Numbered from the stretch's first letter, positions 1-9,008 are shown. The stretch: DNA of 64,000 nt from Colwellia piezophila ATCC BAA-637 (GCF_000378625.1 NZ_KB905166.1:1-64000), one strand, 5' to 3'. Notes: a model not told the origin generated them from the sequence alone. A program made the numbers and translations.

Positions 1-1
1 A

Positions 2-271
2 CTTGAAGCTTGGTGCCGTCTAGCAGAATCAACTAATATATTGGCCTTACATAATTTTGCAGTCGGACTAAGAATGCACAAGGTAGGCATTTGTAACTAT
101 GCCAAATATAAGTTGACCAGTGCCCGTATTGAGGCAGGAAATGTTTCTATTGGGATGATTAGGAGGCGAGCCAGAGGAGTAAGGGATACCGAATACTTCA
201 AATTAAAAATAAGGCAAACATCAGTTCCAGCAACGCATTCTATCTTTTATCCAAAAATCAACCTCACATAA
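2..271 (+). CDS. ISL3-family transposase, C-terminal fragment (runs off left edge)
   Basis: The frame is open from base 2, with no start inside the window, to a stop at 271. The translation carries the ISL3 transposase tail: an LEAW...LAE helix, a FAVGLR segment, an IEAGNVSIGMIRRR stretch where the family usually has EGxNxxIK, and RGVRDTEYFKLKIRQ. The family is a DDE transposase that moves short insertion sequences. The catalytic D/D/E core lies outside the window, so activity cannot be judged. The usual EGxNN motif is altered (EAGNVS), which hints at decay. The element's right end appears to follow the stop directly. Confidence 0.7.
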   Translation, partial: LEAWCRLAESTNILALHNFAVGLRMHKVGICNYAKYKLTSARIEAGNVSIGMIRRRARGVRDTEYFKLKIRQTSVPATHSIFYPKINLT

Positions 272-285
272 CCGGAGAAGAGCCC
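271..285. repeat. probable right terminal end of the ISL3-type element
   Basis: Directly after the transposase stop the sequence ACCGGAGAAGAGCC reads GGCTCTTCTCCGGT on the other strand. ISL3-family terminal repeats start with GG(C/G)-CTTT-like bases close to the transposase stop. The left end is outside the window, so the inverted-repeat match is not shown. Confidence 0.4.
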
Positions 286-373
286 AAAATCTAATCCGAA
301 ACCTAACTTTGATGAAACGGCTAATGTCCGTAATGTGGTAGGAAGCGTCCATACTTCCTGAATCATTTGCGAT

Positions 374-997
374 TTAAATATCTATATTTTCAGATAGCTC
401 AAGTACGTCATCGACTTCTATACCAAGATAACGAACCGTACTCTCTAGTTTTGTATGACCAAGAAAAATTTGAACAGCTCTCAGGTTCTTCGTTTTTTTA
501 TAAATCAAAGTAGCCTTAGTGCGCCTCATTGAATGAGTGGCATAGGATGTTACATCCAAGCCAATACTAGCAATCCACTTTTTTACTATTCTGGTATATT
601 GCCGAGTCGATAAATGGAAATTATCTTTTACTCTACTTCCAAATAAATAATCACTAGAACGAAGTGATTGAAATGAGATCCATTTTTGTAAAGCTGTTCG
701 AGTTTTTTTTGTTATTTCAAATTGAACAGGAGTTCCTGTTTTTTGTTGAATTAACATTGCTCGTGATTGGATATTTTTGCCATGAGCAATATCCATCACT
801 TTAAGCTTGATGAAATCACATGCTCTTAATTTACAATCTAGAGCCAAATTAAACATCGTTAATTCACGTAGATTATTTACTAAATCAAGCCTTGTTCTAA
901 TAGACCAAACTTCCTCAAGTTTTAGAGGAAGTTTTTGACCAACCAGTTTTCCTTTATTCCAGCTAGCTTTTGGGGTGTATGGAATCATGTCATACAT
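374..997 (-). CDS. short tyrosine recombinase (integrase catalytic domain only)
   Basis: A 207-residue site-specific recombinase consisting essentially of the C-terminal catalytic domain. Visible catalytic residues are the first Arg in CKLRACD (about residue 58), a Lys in the beta-hairpin region around QQKTGTP, the HxxR box in THSMRRTKA, GHTKLES and the nucleophile Tyr in TVRYLG. No N-terminal SAM-like core-binding domain is present; full integrases have 300-400 residues. The start is supported by an AGGAG ribosome site 8 nt upstream. Stand-alone short recombinases like this are common in marine gammaproteobacteria; their target site is unknown to me. It sits between an IS end and a repeat-bearing stretch, consistent with an accessory locus. 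Confidence 0.8.
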   Translation of the reverse strand: MYDMIPYTPKASWNKGKLVGQKLPLKLEEVWSIRTRLDLVNNLRELTMFNLALDCKLRACDFIKLKVMDIAHGKNIQSRAMLIQQKTGTPVQFEITKKTRTALQKWISFQSLRSSDYLFGSRVKDNFHLSTRQYTRIVKKWIASIGLDVTSYATHSMRRTKATLIYKKTKNLRAVQIFLGHTKLESTVRYLGIEVDDVLELSENIDI

Positions 998-1587
998 AAT
1001 AGCGCTCCTACGTTTAAGGGACTATAAGTATGGCTGTGGCTAATGTTCAGAATTGTGCGCTTTATACGTTAGCTACTGGTTATTCTTTAGGTCAACTGAT
1101 AGCCAATAGCTGACATTAGCTTTTAAGCTATTAACAGCAGCTCAGAGCCTATTGCGGTCATTCTAATTTAAATGCTTTTATTTATTTGTACCCAAAATAT
1201 TACTTAATATTTAGCATACGATTATATACACAATCTCTAAAGCGGACATTTGAATCATCTAAGGTCTACATAAAGTAGAGTATTAAATCTAAGACGCTAA
1301 TGAGATAGTGCTAACCGTCACTATTACCACATTGATGACGTTCTTTATGAACCAAATTCATCTCAGCTAAGGGGTTGTTTAGATAAGAAAGCTGACGTTA
1401 GCCATTGTTTATCTAATGGTAACTGATCCGACAGAGTAGCCGTAAGCATCACTGATTACTTTATGACTTATGATCGCTATTAGTCGCTATTAGTCGATAT
1501 TAAATTCCGTTATTAGTGCATGAGTTTGTTTGAGCAGAGAAGGAAAATTAAGTATTTTCCTTCTCTATGATTGCAAATCAAATAGTT
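998..1587. other. 590-bp non-coding stretch with one copy of a 107-bp repeat
   Basis: No convincing gene. It holds the first copy of the 107-bp direct repeat (1229-1335) and a tiny tandem TCGCTATTAG repeat near 1480-1500. The rest is degenerate AT-rich sequence with no visible promoter architecture. Confidence 0.5.
1229..1335. repeat. 107-bp direct repeat, copy 1
   Basis: This segment recurs at 3414-3520 (offset 2185 bp) with only a handful of mismatches. It begins CACAATCTCTAAAGCGGACA and ends near CCACATTGA. An internal hairpin TCTAC-ATAAA-GTAGA is present in both copies. The two copies bracket the amidohydrolase gene. Its nature is unknown: it could be an insertion-element end, an integron-like recombination site or a dispersed chromosomal repeat. 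Confidence 0.75.
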
Positions 1588-3141
1588 CTATTTATTTACC
1601 ACGCGCAAATCTAATTCTTGTTTTTTCTGCTGTGCAGTCATTAGCATACGATCAAGATCTTTACGTTCATATAGTTCACCATTATTTACAACGCGCAAAT
1701 CTAATTCTTGTTTTTTCTGCTGTGCAGTCATTAGCATACGATCAAGATCTTTACGTTCATATAGTTCACCATTATTTACAACCGCAAAAATATCTTGAGT
1801 TGCTTTAATGTTTTCCAATGGATTGGAATTCAAGATCACAAGATCAGCCTCCTTATTTACACTTATAGATGCTGTGTGCTCTTTAACCCCCATAAATTTT
1901 GCACCATTAATTGTTGCCGTCTGTAGTATATTTAAAGGTTGCATCCCAGCATCTTGAAAAAGTATTAACTCTTCATGTAATGCCATTGCAGGATATACTA
2001 ATGTATTCAAAGCCGCAGAATCACTTCCTGCCATCACTAGCACCCCAGCTTCTTGCAAATACGGAATTTGACTTGCAATAAGTTGATATTTATATTTTTT
2101 TTCTTTCCATTGTTCAGCAGTCAAATTTCCCATTCGTTTAATACGCCATTCATAATGGCTCATAAATTCAGATGTTAAGTATTTTTTAAAGTCATCTTCA
2201 CTGTGATCATCTTCATCTAAATAGGCAAGTTGTTTACCGCCAATAAGAGTTGGTGTAATGGCAACCCCTTTTTTAGCTAAATATTGATAACGTTTATTAG
2301 CAAGAGCCTGATCAAAGTTATTTACATACTGCTTACGAGCTTGCGATGATTTTATTTCACCATTATTAACTTGAGCAATTAATTCAGCTTCATTAGGAAT
2401 GCCTAATCTCAGTAAATAACTTGCATGCTCAATACTGCTTACTCCAGCATCAACAATATCGTATACAGTTGCTTTTTGTGGAATATGCGCTGAAACTTTA
2501 TATCCTCGTTCCTTTGCCGCTTTGATACCTTCAATAAACAAATCGGTTTTCAATGTATTGGCTGTCATTTTTACAAAATCAACATTTTTACTATCGAGTA
2601 AATCTAACGCTTTATTAAGCTCTGCTGTTGTACCTATTTCTAGATCACCTTTCCAAATAGAGTCAATTCCTTCTAATTTACGGCCAGCGGTGTAAATCTG
2701 TGGACCCAACAATTTCCCTTGAGCAATCTGCGAACGCCATTCAAGTACTTCCTCACCTAAATCACTAGCTGAATCTCGTACAGTTGTAATGCCTAGGGCA
2801 ATATATACAGGGAATAAAGCCTCATTGTCTTGGATTAAGCTCTTTCCTTCAAAGTGAACATGCATATCCCATAACCCAGGAATAACATATTTATTTTTTG
2901 CGTTTAACATCTTTGGAGCTTGATGGTTAGCTAACAGTGACAGATCACCAACTAGAGTTATTTTATTTTCATCAAGCACTATAACAGCATGCTTTTTAAT
3001 ATGACCTGTTTCAACATTGATAACATTGGCATCATAAATAATGACATTATGTTGCTGTTTAACTGTTTTAGTAACGTCATTGTTTTGACAACTAGAGATA
3101 AACAGAATTATTGACATAGTAGGGAATAGTATATTTTTCAT
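1588..3141 (-). CDS. amidohydrolase-family lipoprotein with duplicated C-terminal segment
   Basis: Predicted metal-dependent amidohydrolase of the imidazolonepropionase/prolidase-like group, anchored in the envelope. A lipoprotein signal (hydrophobic run ending LFISSC) precedes the mature protein. Metal and catalytic residues are visible in order: GLWDMHVH (HxH), Lys in FVKMT, His in VSAHIPQ, His in SIEHAS and Asp in MAGSDS. I prefer the ATG at 3141; an in-frame TTG five codons upstream (3156) is the alternative. The C-terminus contains a 30-residue segment twice in tandem (VVNNGELYER to QELDLR), so this protein is 30 residues longer than its single-unit form. The substrate cannot be told. 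No operon partner. Confidence 0.85.
   Translation of the reverse strand: MKNILFPTMSIILFISSCQNNDVTKTVKQQHNVIIYDANVINVETGHIKKHAVIVLDENKITLVGDLSLLANHQAPKMLNAKNKYVIPGLWDMHVHFEGKSLIQDNEALFPVYIALGITTVRDSASDLGEEVLEWRSQIAQGKLLGPQIYTAGRKLEGIDSIWKGDLEIGTTAELNKALDLLDSKNVDFVKMTANTLKTDLFIEGIKAAKERGYKVSAHIPQKATVYDIVDAGVSSIEHASYLLRLGIPNEAELIAQVNNGEIKSSQARKQYVNNFDQALANKRYQYLAKKGVAITPTLIGGKQLAYLDEDDHSEDDFKKYLTSEFMSHYEWRIKRMGNLTAEQWKEKKYKYQLIASQIPYLQEAGVLVMAGSDSAALNTLVYPAMALHEELILFQDAGMQPLNILQTATINGAKFMGVKEHTASISVNKEADLVILNSNPLENIKATQDIFAVVNNGELYERKDLDRMLMTAQQKKQELDLRVVNNGELYERKDLDRMLMTAQQKKQELDLRVVNK
1601..1780. repeat. exact 90-bp tandem duplication inside the amidohydrolase gene
   Basis: Bases 1601-1690 and 1691-1780 are the same 90-bp unit in tandem. 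Because 90 is a multiple of three the frame is kept and 30 residues are repeated near the protein's C-terminus. The perfect identity points to a recent slippage or recombination event. Confidence 0.9.
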
Positions 3142-3886
3142 TGTTTTTTTTACCAAATAGTTACTTTGAATAAATTAATCAGCTATAAACCAGTGTATTA
3201 GAGATACCTTATATAGTAAGTATTCACTAAAGTCACAATTTTTTCATTAAATTCGATGGTACATTATCCAATTTTAATTTTGTAGTTATCTTAGTATCTA
3301 CCTGTACGATTAAATTAAAATAAACGATGATTATTAATTGGTGTCCATATTAATGGTGCAAGATCAGCTCTAAGTTACCATGATAAGGACTAAATCTAAC
3401 GTCCACTTTTAGCCACAATCTCTAAAGCGGACATTAGAATCATCTAAGGTCTACATAAAGTAGAGTATTAAATCTAAGACGCTAATGAGATAGTGCTAAC
3501 CGTCACCATTACCACTTTGAAGACCTAAGTTTTTAGTACCATAACGACAGCTGTGGGGCAGTAATCGGTCATAAATCACGATCCAAAATCACTATACCTA
3601 GCAGTCACAATGAGCATAAAACGGTCAAAAAACGCTTGTTAAAACAAACCTATGAAGTCGTTATTTTTATACGATAGCTGACCTAGATGAAAACATTATT
3701 TTAATGCTTAACCTGTTGTTGCTGACATAAATTTTATATACGAACAAATCAACAAAAGCTTGATTTCTCTATTGCCAAAGGTATTATAATTTCACTTATT
3801 ACTTCATTATTTTTAAATAAAATGGGCAATCGTATTTAGCCCTTCGAAAAATAACTTCTTAAGCAAATATATAGAGATGAATACAG
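3142..3886. other. 745-bp non-coding stretch with the second 107-bp repeat
   Basis: Contains the second copy of the 107-bp repeat (3414-3520) and otherwise AT-rich sequence without a supportable gene. The last 60 bases before 3887 are the leader of the prepilin gene. Confidence 0.5.
3414..3520. repeat. 107-bp direct repeat, copy 2
   Basis: Matches 1229-1335 in the same orientation with few mismatches (for example CATTAGAATC versus CATTTGAATC and CCACTTTGA versus CCACATTGA). It lies just beyond the 5' end of the amidohydrolase gene, so the pair brackets that gene. Confidence 0.75.
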
Positions 3887-4399
3887 ATGTATAGTAGTAC
3901 AAAACAGCAGGGTTTCACCTTAATTGAGTTGGTCGTGGTAATTGTTATTTTGGGGATTTTGGCCGCTACCGCCGCACCAAAATTCATAGATATTACTTCA
4001 GATGCTAACAAGTCTGTACTAGAGTCTATGGGAGGAGCTATTTTATCAGGATCTAAACTAGTGTATGCAAAATCAATAATTCAGGGGGTGCAAAACCAAG
4101 AGTTAGCAAACATAGATATAGATGGTGATGGGAATAATGATGTTGAAATTAAATATGGTTACCCCAGTGGCGACAGAACAAATGGAATAGCCAATGCAGT
4201 AGAATTAGGAGACGATTGGGCTTATGGCGATAGGTTCAATCATGGAGCCTTCATCGTAACTCCTTCGTCCCTTGCTGGATTCAGTGGCATTACCAATAAT
4301 AATATCCCTATCACACAAACTAATTGCTATTTGACTTACACGCCGCCAACTACAGTTGGGCTATTACCAACTGTGACATATACGAAAAACGATTGTTAA
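3887..4399 (+). CDS. type IV prepilin-like protein (MSHA-pilin type)
   Basis: A 170-residue prepilin. After a short positively charged leader the class III cleavage site G/FTLIELVVVIVILGILAA is present, including the +5 Glu, followed by APKFID as in MSHA major and minor pilins. The hydrophobic alpha-1 helix would be held in the inner membrane and then packed in the pilus core. Two cysteines near the C-terminus (TNCYL and KNDC) would form the usual pilin D-loop disulfide. No assembly genes or prepilin peptidase are nearby, so it is an orphan that would have to use a machinery encoded elsewhere. Whether it is a major or minor subunit cannot be told. Confidence 0.85.
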   Translation: MYSSTKQQGFTLIELVVVIVILGILAATAAPKFIDITSDANKSVLESMGGAILSGSKLVYAKSIIQGVQNQELANIDIDGDGNNDVEIKYGYPSGDRTNGIANAVELGDDWAYGDRFNHGAFIVTPSSLAGFSGITNNNIPITQTNCYLTYTPPTTVGLLPTVTYTKNDC

Positions 4400-4953
4400 C
4401 AGAAAATTTGAACCTTCAATACACTCTCTCAACTAAGCCAGAAATTTCTTCTTTAGCGAGCAAAAGTCATAAGGTCATCATTGGTGCTAACGACGGTTTT
4501 AAGTCTTGGAGATGCCGTTAGGAAAGTAAACGCTACCGACAGCTAAGCGCACTTTTTTAACGTTAGTTTTTGGTGAGGACAAACTTACAAGAACTCATCG
4601 TTCTAAGGTCACTAGCTACCACAGAGCGGACTAAAGCAAAAACCTAGGTAAAGTTAGGTATATGATCTGAAAGCGGACGCTGGGCTACCTCAATTATTTG
4701 TAAAACTACAATACATGATGTTATTGTTAATAATACAAGTTTTAGCAGTTATGACCGACTGTAAAGAGCGATCAACAGCCGTTCAAACGTTAATAAATAA
4801 GGCTCACTTAGGTACGATAACCGGACATTAACCTCAAAATAATAGCCCTATATTTTCTAATGAATGTTGTGTTGTTATTAATATATGCTGTTCGGTTCAC
4901 AGGAAATACGGTTCATTAATATTACAGTTTAATATGTTTTTCAAGCTCTTGAA
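4400..4953. other. 554-bp non-coding stretch between prepilin and receiver gene
   Basis: No gene can be supported. Short AAAGCGGAC-like words resemble the 107-bp repeats but no extended match was seen. No clear terminator follows the prepilin gene. Confidence 0.4.
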
Positions 4954-6087
4954 TTAAAACAGTTCAATATCTTCAGTTGATTTGTATTCTCCTTCTGTTT
5001 TCAATTCCTCAATTTCTAGTTCATCAATTGTTGTTATAAGTACCTGACTAATATTTGATAAGGCATCTATGTTGCTAGTTTTTTCAATCGCATTTTCCAA
5101 GAATTTCTCATCATTGTCAGATAAATCTAAATTATGAAAATTTAATGTGATTTCAAGAATGACATCATCTATCATCTTCTCCTTAATGTCTTTTAAATGA
5201 TTAATGTCTTCATTAATATCTATTACAGTTTTCTCTAACTTCACTTTCATTTTATTTAGTTGGATATAGTTAAATAGCGCCCGATAACGCATTTCTATTG
5301 CAGGAATTAACTTAGCAAAAATATCAATCCATAAACCATATTTAGTGGAGTGTTTGTCAGGCATGTTTTTAATGAGAATAGAGACATTAGTATCGTTGAA
5401 TATGGCTCGTGAACCGAACTCATAGATACGTCCTCTATCCTTTAATAAGGAAAACACTTTTTTTTCTAAAGGACTGCACCTAATAGTTTCTTGGGAAAAA
5501 CCCGAGATATCATCAGCATGATGAAATTCTATAGCTGAATTAAAATCATGATTTAAGAAAAACTTTAAAACCGCTTTCCCAAGATCTTCAAAAGAGTTTA
5601 TTGTTTGGATATCTGACATGAAATTCAAACAATCCCCATACAAAGATGCTTGAATCATGCTTATCTCAACGGTTTGAGTTAGTTTCTTTATATTCTTCTT
5701 CTGTCTTTGTGTATCTTGGCTTAATAAATTTAAATTTCTGACTACCTGCAAGACAACCGATAGTGATTTATGTTTCGGTATAAAATCATTTGCGCCAGCC
5801 TCAAAGCATTTGAGAATAATTTCTTCATCATCTTTTGCTGTTCTAAAGATAACTTGGACTTCAGGTGATATCGACTTTAATAGCTTACATATCTCAAATC
5901 CATTCATACCTGACATTTCAGTATCTAAAATTACAACTGGAAATGTGTGTTTCTTGAATAAATCAATACCTTCATTTCCTGAAGTTGACGAATAAACTTT
6001 ATAATGCTCAGCTAAGTATTTACCTATTGAATTCAAACTACTTTCACAGTCATCTATGATTAGGATTTGTTCTTGGTTTGAAGACAT
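4954..6087 (-). CDS. response-regulator receiver protein with unknown C-terminal output
   Basis: An N-terminal CheY-like receiver spans about residues 7-125: the acidic pair in LIIDD, phospho-acceptor Asp55 in VVILDTEMSG and the conserved Lys in DFIPKHKS. About 250 residues follow that match no output domain I know; they are rich in hydrophobic and charged helices and include a likely coiled coil near QLNKMKVKLEKTV. There is no DNA-binding, GGDEF, EAL or HATPase motif. The start at 6087 (MSSNQEQ) is chosen because GAGGTG lies just upstream; an in-frame start 18 codons earlier lacks a good site. No kinase is adjacent, so its partner is not evident. Confidence 0.8.
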   Translation of the reverse strand: MSSNQEQILIIDDCESSLNSIGKYLAEHYKVYSSTSGNEGIDLFKKHTFPVVILDTEMSGMNGFEICKLLKSISPEVQVIFRTAKDDEEIILKCFEAGANDFIPKHKSLSVVLQVVRNLNLLSQDTQRQKKNIKKLTQTVEISMIQASLYGDCLNFMSDIQTINSFEDLGKAVLKFFLNHDFNSAIEFHHADDISGFSQETIRCSPLEKKVFSLLKDRGRIYEFGSRAIFNDTNVSILIKNMPDKHSTKYGLWIDIFAKLIPAIEMRYRALFNYIQLNKMKVKLEKTVIDINEDINHLKDIKEKMIDDVILEITLNFHNLDLSDNDEKFLENAIEKTSNIDALSNISQVLITTIDELEIEELKTEGEYKSTEDIELF

Positions 6088-6397
6088 TATCACCTCTGAC
6101 TTTAGTATTTTGCCATTCCTTGCGTAAATTAATATTATCAACTTAACTAAAAATATAGCAGTAAATTCTCCTTTGGGAATATTAATAATTGTTCCTTAGT
6201 CGTAACAAATTAAAATTCGTAAACTACAAACGTTATTTATATAAAATATAATCCTAGTATCAGTTTCAACTCAATCACTTAATGTCTCTAAAGTGGCACA
6301 AACTGATCGTTTCATATACATAATCGAATGACGGTTAGTGGCACTTAGCGGCAAAGAAAAAATGACCAATTTCACTTTTAATTAGTGAGCAGAATTA

Positions 6398-6421
6398 TAA
6401 TCAAGAGTTCTGACCCCTTGA
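6398..6421. repeat. 24-bp direct repeat, copy 1, with AGTTCTGACCCC core
   Basis: The 24-base word with core AGTTCTGACCCCTTGA occurs here and at 8953-8976 with one mismatch. The two copies bracket the 6671-8902 gene. Confidence 0.7.
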
Positions 6422-6613
6422 ACTTCATAAATACTAAATATTCATACAGAGTTGACCATATTTTCTTGCCAAAACGTTTAATAAAAAGAGACGAGTTTGA
6501 TACGAAATTTATCCTATACAATCGCCCTTAAAGAGCTGGATTTATTCTAATATAAGACATTAGGTTAGCACCATATTTGATATATACCCTCAATAGCACT
6601 ACATTGTTTATTA

Positions 6614-6669
6614 ATGGATAATTAATGAACATATTTATGGATAATTAATAAACATATTTATGGATTAAA
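6614..6669 (+). repeat. 23-bp tandem repeat abutting the start of the TPR gene
   Basis: ATGGATAATTAAT-RAACATATTT occurs at 6614 and 6637, and a partial third copy starts at 6660, all with a 23-bp period. The array ends directly at the ATG of 6671. No normal Shine-Dalgarno sequence is seen there, so copy number could change the spacing between promoter and start. Confidence 0.8.
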
Positions 6670-6670
6670 T

Positions 6671-8902
6671 ATGGTTGGATCTTTCATATCAGAACTCAAA
6701 AGGCGTAATGTTTTCAAAGTAGGCGTTGCTTATCTTGTTCTAGCTTGGGTTGTTGTTCAAATATCTGATACAGCTGTACCGGCATTACATTTGCCTGAAT
6801 GGATAATAACAGCCGTATTCTTCTTTGGTGCTATCGGTTTTCCTTTTGCCATATTCTTTGCCTGGGCATTTGAAATCACTCCTGAAGGTATAAAAAAAGA
6901 ATCTGAAATAACGCCAGAAGAATCTATTGCTGCTCATACGGGCAGAAAGATTGATTTCATTATTATCGGACTGATGGCTATTGCACTGAGCTATTTTATC
7001 TATGAAAGCAGGTTTCCCACTAAAACAGAACAAGCTGTTGTTACTGACACTTCATCTGAACTGAAAACTGAATCAGCTGAACCAATCAAAATATCTATAG
7101 CCGTATTGCCATTTGCTGATATGAGTCCAAATAACGATCATGAATATTTCTCCGATGGAATTTCCGAGGAATTATTAAACTTATTGGCTAAAATACCAAA
7201 TATTCAAGTGGTGGCCCGCACTTCTTCTTTTCAATTTAAAGGCAAGAATCTGGACATTCAAAGTATTGCCAAAAAATTGGGTGTAAAAACAATTTTGGAA
7301 GGTAGTGTTCGTAAATCAGGAACAAAAGTCCGTATTACTGCTCAGTTAATTAAAGCTGATGATGGGTTTCATATTTGGTCAGAAACGTATGATAGAGAGT
7401 TGGACGATATATTCAAAGTTCAGGATGAAATATCAGCGGCTATTGTTGAGTCACTAAAGGAGGTATTAGGTATTAAGTTAGAAAAGGCCACTAGCACAGG
7501 AAAAATAATTAACCCAATAGCATATGATTTATATCTGCAAGGTTTGAAGGGGCTATATTCCCGAAATTTTAAGAGTCTTGAACGAGCGGTTTCAAAATTT
7601 GAATCCGCCATAAAAATAGAACCTAACTTTAATATTGCCAAAGTAAAATTAGCAGAAACATTTATTAATCAGATAGGAACGGGGAGTCGATTTGATAACG
7701 ACATTCTTGTTACTGCTGAGTCAATGTTAAAAGCTGTACTGGAAAAGGAGCCTGACTCTGCTGATACCTACTATGTATTGTCATTACTTCCTGCTGATGT
7801 TGAATTGAGTCAAAAATTCATTAAAAATGCTTACCGTTTAAACGCAAATAATACCTACATAATTATGGATTATATTATGGCCTTTGGTCATGAACTAGGC
7901 GAGCATGAAACAAGGAAATTATATAATAAAGCACAACGGATTGATCCACTCAATGCGAATATACCCTATCAATATTCGATGTATTTAGCCTACATCGTTC
8001 AAAAATATACAGCAGCAGTTTTAGCCGTGAAACAAGCCATTAAAATGACCCCTCAATTTTTGGATTATCCCTTTGTTCTGAGTATGTATTACAGTTATTT
8101 TAAGGGAAATATTGCGGACGCTATATTTCAGATGGAAATACCTTATAAATCTGATCTGCTAGACCCTGATAGTGCTCGATTTTTATCAGGTCATTACTTA
8201 TCCCTTGCCGATGGTGAAAGCGCTATAAAACTTGCAGAAGAGGCAGTTAAGATAAATCCCGATAATGCTGATGCTATTGACGCTAAAGTCAATGCGCTAA
8301 TCTTTTTGAAAGATAATGTCAAAGCTTTAAAACTCATCAATGATACGCTTGATAATCCCGATACTGTCTACCGGAGAGTCACTAAAGGTATACTGGTTAG
8401 TAAAGCTATCTATCTATTGCTAAAAAGAAATGATTTAGATGCAGCTGAAACACTGCTCGATAAACATTTTTCAAAAGTGATTAATCTTAGCTCAATACCA
8501 TCAACCAGGAATAGATATGTTGATACAGATATTCATGCATTAGCGCTACAGATTATTGTTTCAAAAGCCTTGGAAAAAGCAGCCAAAGCAGAAAAAATGT
8601 TAGATGAACTGAATTCATTGGATGAAACCTTTTTTACTAAAGGACAGATTAACTTGATGGGCAATGAACAGTGGGTGCTTGCTATACTCAATGCAATTAA
8701 AAATAATGACAATAAGGCTTTAGATTACCTTGAAGCCTCTATTGATAATGGCTTTATACATGATTGGCGTTCAAATATTTTACAGTCACCCTATTTTTTA
8801 TTTCTACATCAGCATCCAAGATTCATTACTTTAATAAAACGATTAGAGACTGAAATGGTGAAACAAAGAGCGCTTGTAGAGGAATATTCAACTTCAGGGT
8901 AA
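6671..8902 (+). CDS. membrane protein with FlgO-like domain and TPR repeats
   Basis: 743 residues. The N-terminus (KRRNVFKVGVAYLVLAW, then a second hydrophobic segment) resembles the membrane region of many proteobacterial CyaB/CadC-like TPR proteins, and a further transmembrane helix follows near residues 97-115. A FlgO-like domain spans about 137-275 (IAVLPFADMSPNNDHEYF, FSDGISEELLNLLAKIP, ILEGSVRKSG, HIWSETYDRELDDIF). TPR-type helical repeats fill the rest (for example AEEAVKINPDNADAIDAK). In relatives this architecture usually carries a winged-helix or adenylate-cyclase domain at the N-terminus; here none is visible. Function unknown; a scaffold or sensor role is inference. Confidence 0.8.
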   Translation: MVGSFISELKRRNVFKVGVAYLVLAWVVVQISDTAVPALHLPEWIITAVFFFGAIGFPFAIFFAWAFEITPEGIKKESEITPEESIAAHTGRKIDFIIIGLMAIALSYFIYESRFPTKTEQAVVTDTSSELKTESAEPIKISIAVLPFADMSPNNDHEYFSDGISEELLNLLAKIPNIQVVARTSSFQFKGKNLDIQSIAKKLGVKTILEGSVRKSGTKVRITAQLIKADDGFHIWSETYDRELDDIFKVQDEISAAIVESLKEVLGIKLEKATSTGKIINPIAYDLYLQGLKGLYSRNFKSLERAVSKFESAIKIEPNFNIAKVKLAETFINQIGTGSRFDNDILVTAESMLKAVLEKEPDSADTYYVLSLLPADVELSQKFIKNAYRLNANNTYIIMDYIMAFGHELGEHETRKLYNKAQRIDPLNANIPYQYSMYLAYIVQKYTAAVLAVKQAIKMTPQFLDYPFVLSMYYSYFKGNIADAIFQMEIPYKSDLLDPDSARFLSGHYLSLADGESAIKLAEEAVKINPDNADAIDAKVNALIFLKDNVKALKLINDTLDNPDTVYRRVTKGILVSKAIYLLLKRNDLDAAETLLDKHFSKVINLSSIPSTRNRYVDTDIHALALQIIVSKALEKAAKAEKMLDELNSLDETFFTKGQINLMGNEQWVLAILNAIKNNDNKALDYLEASIDNGFIHDWRSNILQSPYFLFLHQHPRFITLIKRLETEMVKQRALVEEYSTSG

Positions 8903-8952
8903 ATTATTCTGATAAGAAAACTCTGTGATGTTTACTTTACTACTCTGCGTAG

Positions 8953-8976
8953 TAATCAAAAGTTCTGACCCCTTGA
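8953..8976. repeat. 24-bp direct repeat, copy 2
   Basis: Same word as 6398-6421 with one G-to-A change. It runs into the left arm of the hairpin at 8971. Confidence 0.7.
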
Positions 8977-9008
8977 TTATATGTTCCCCCTTGAACATAT
9001 AATCAAGG
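8971..9008. terminator. perfect 16-bp inverted repeat downstream of the TPR gene
   Basis: CCTTGATTATATGTTC (8971-8986), a 6-nt CCCCTT loop, then its exact reverse complement (8993-9008). There is no T-tract, so it may act as a weak terminator or 3' stabiliser, or it may be part of the repeat element whose AGTTCTGACCCC core overlaps its left side. Confidence 0.5.

Larger units (their letters stand above)
6088..6670. other. 583-bp intergenic region with two kinds of repeat
   Basis: A divergent promoter region between the receiver gene and the FlgO/TPR gene. It contains the first 24-bp repeat (6398-6421) and a 23-bp tandem repeat just upstream of the TPR gene (6614-6669). No other gene is supported. 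Confidence 0.5.

Noticed and set aside
1478..1502. Short tandem TCGCTATTAG repeat
   Set aside because: Only about two units in non-coding sequence, with nothing linked to it.
1229..3520. Integron attC sites
   Set aside because: The 107-bp repeats lack recognisable core sites at both ends (RYYYAAC and GTTRRRY) and the recombinase nearby does not look like an IntI.
4324..4521. 65-codon frame overlapping the end of the prepilin gene
   Set aside because: Different frame, no ribosome site, no recognisable product.
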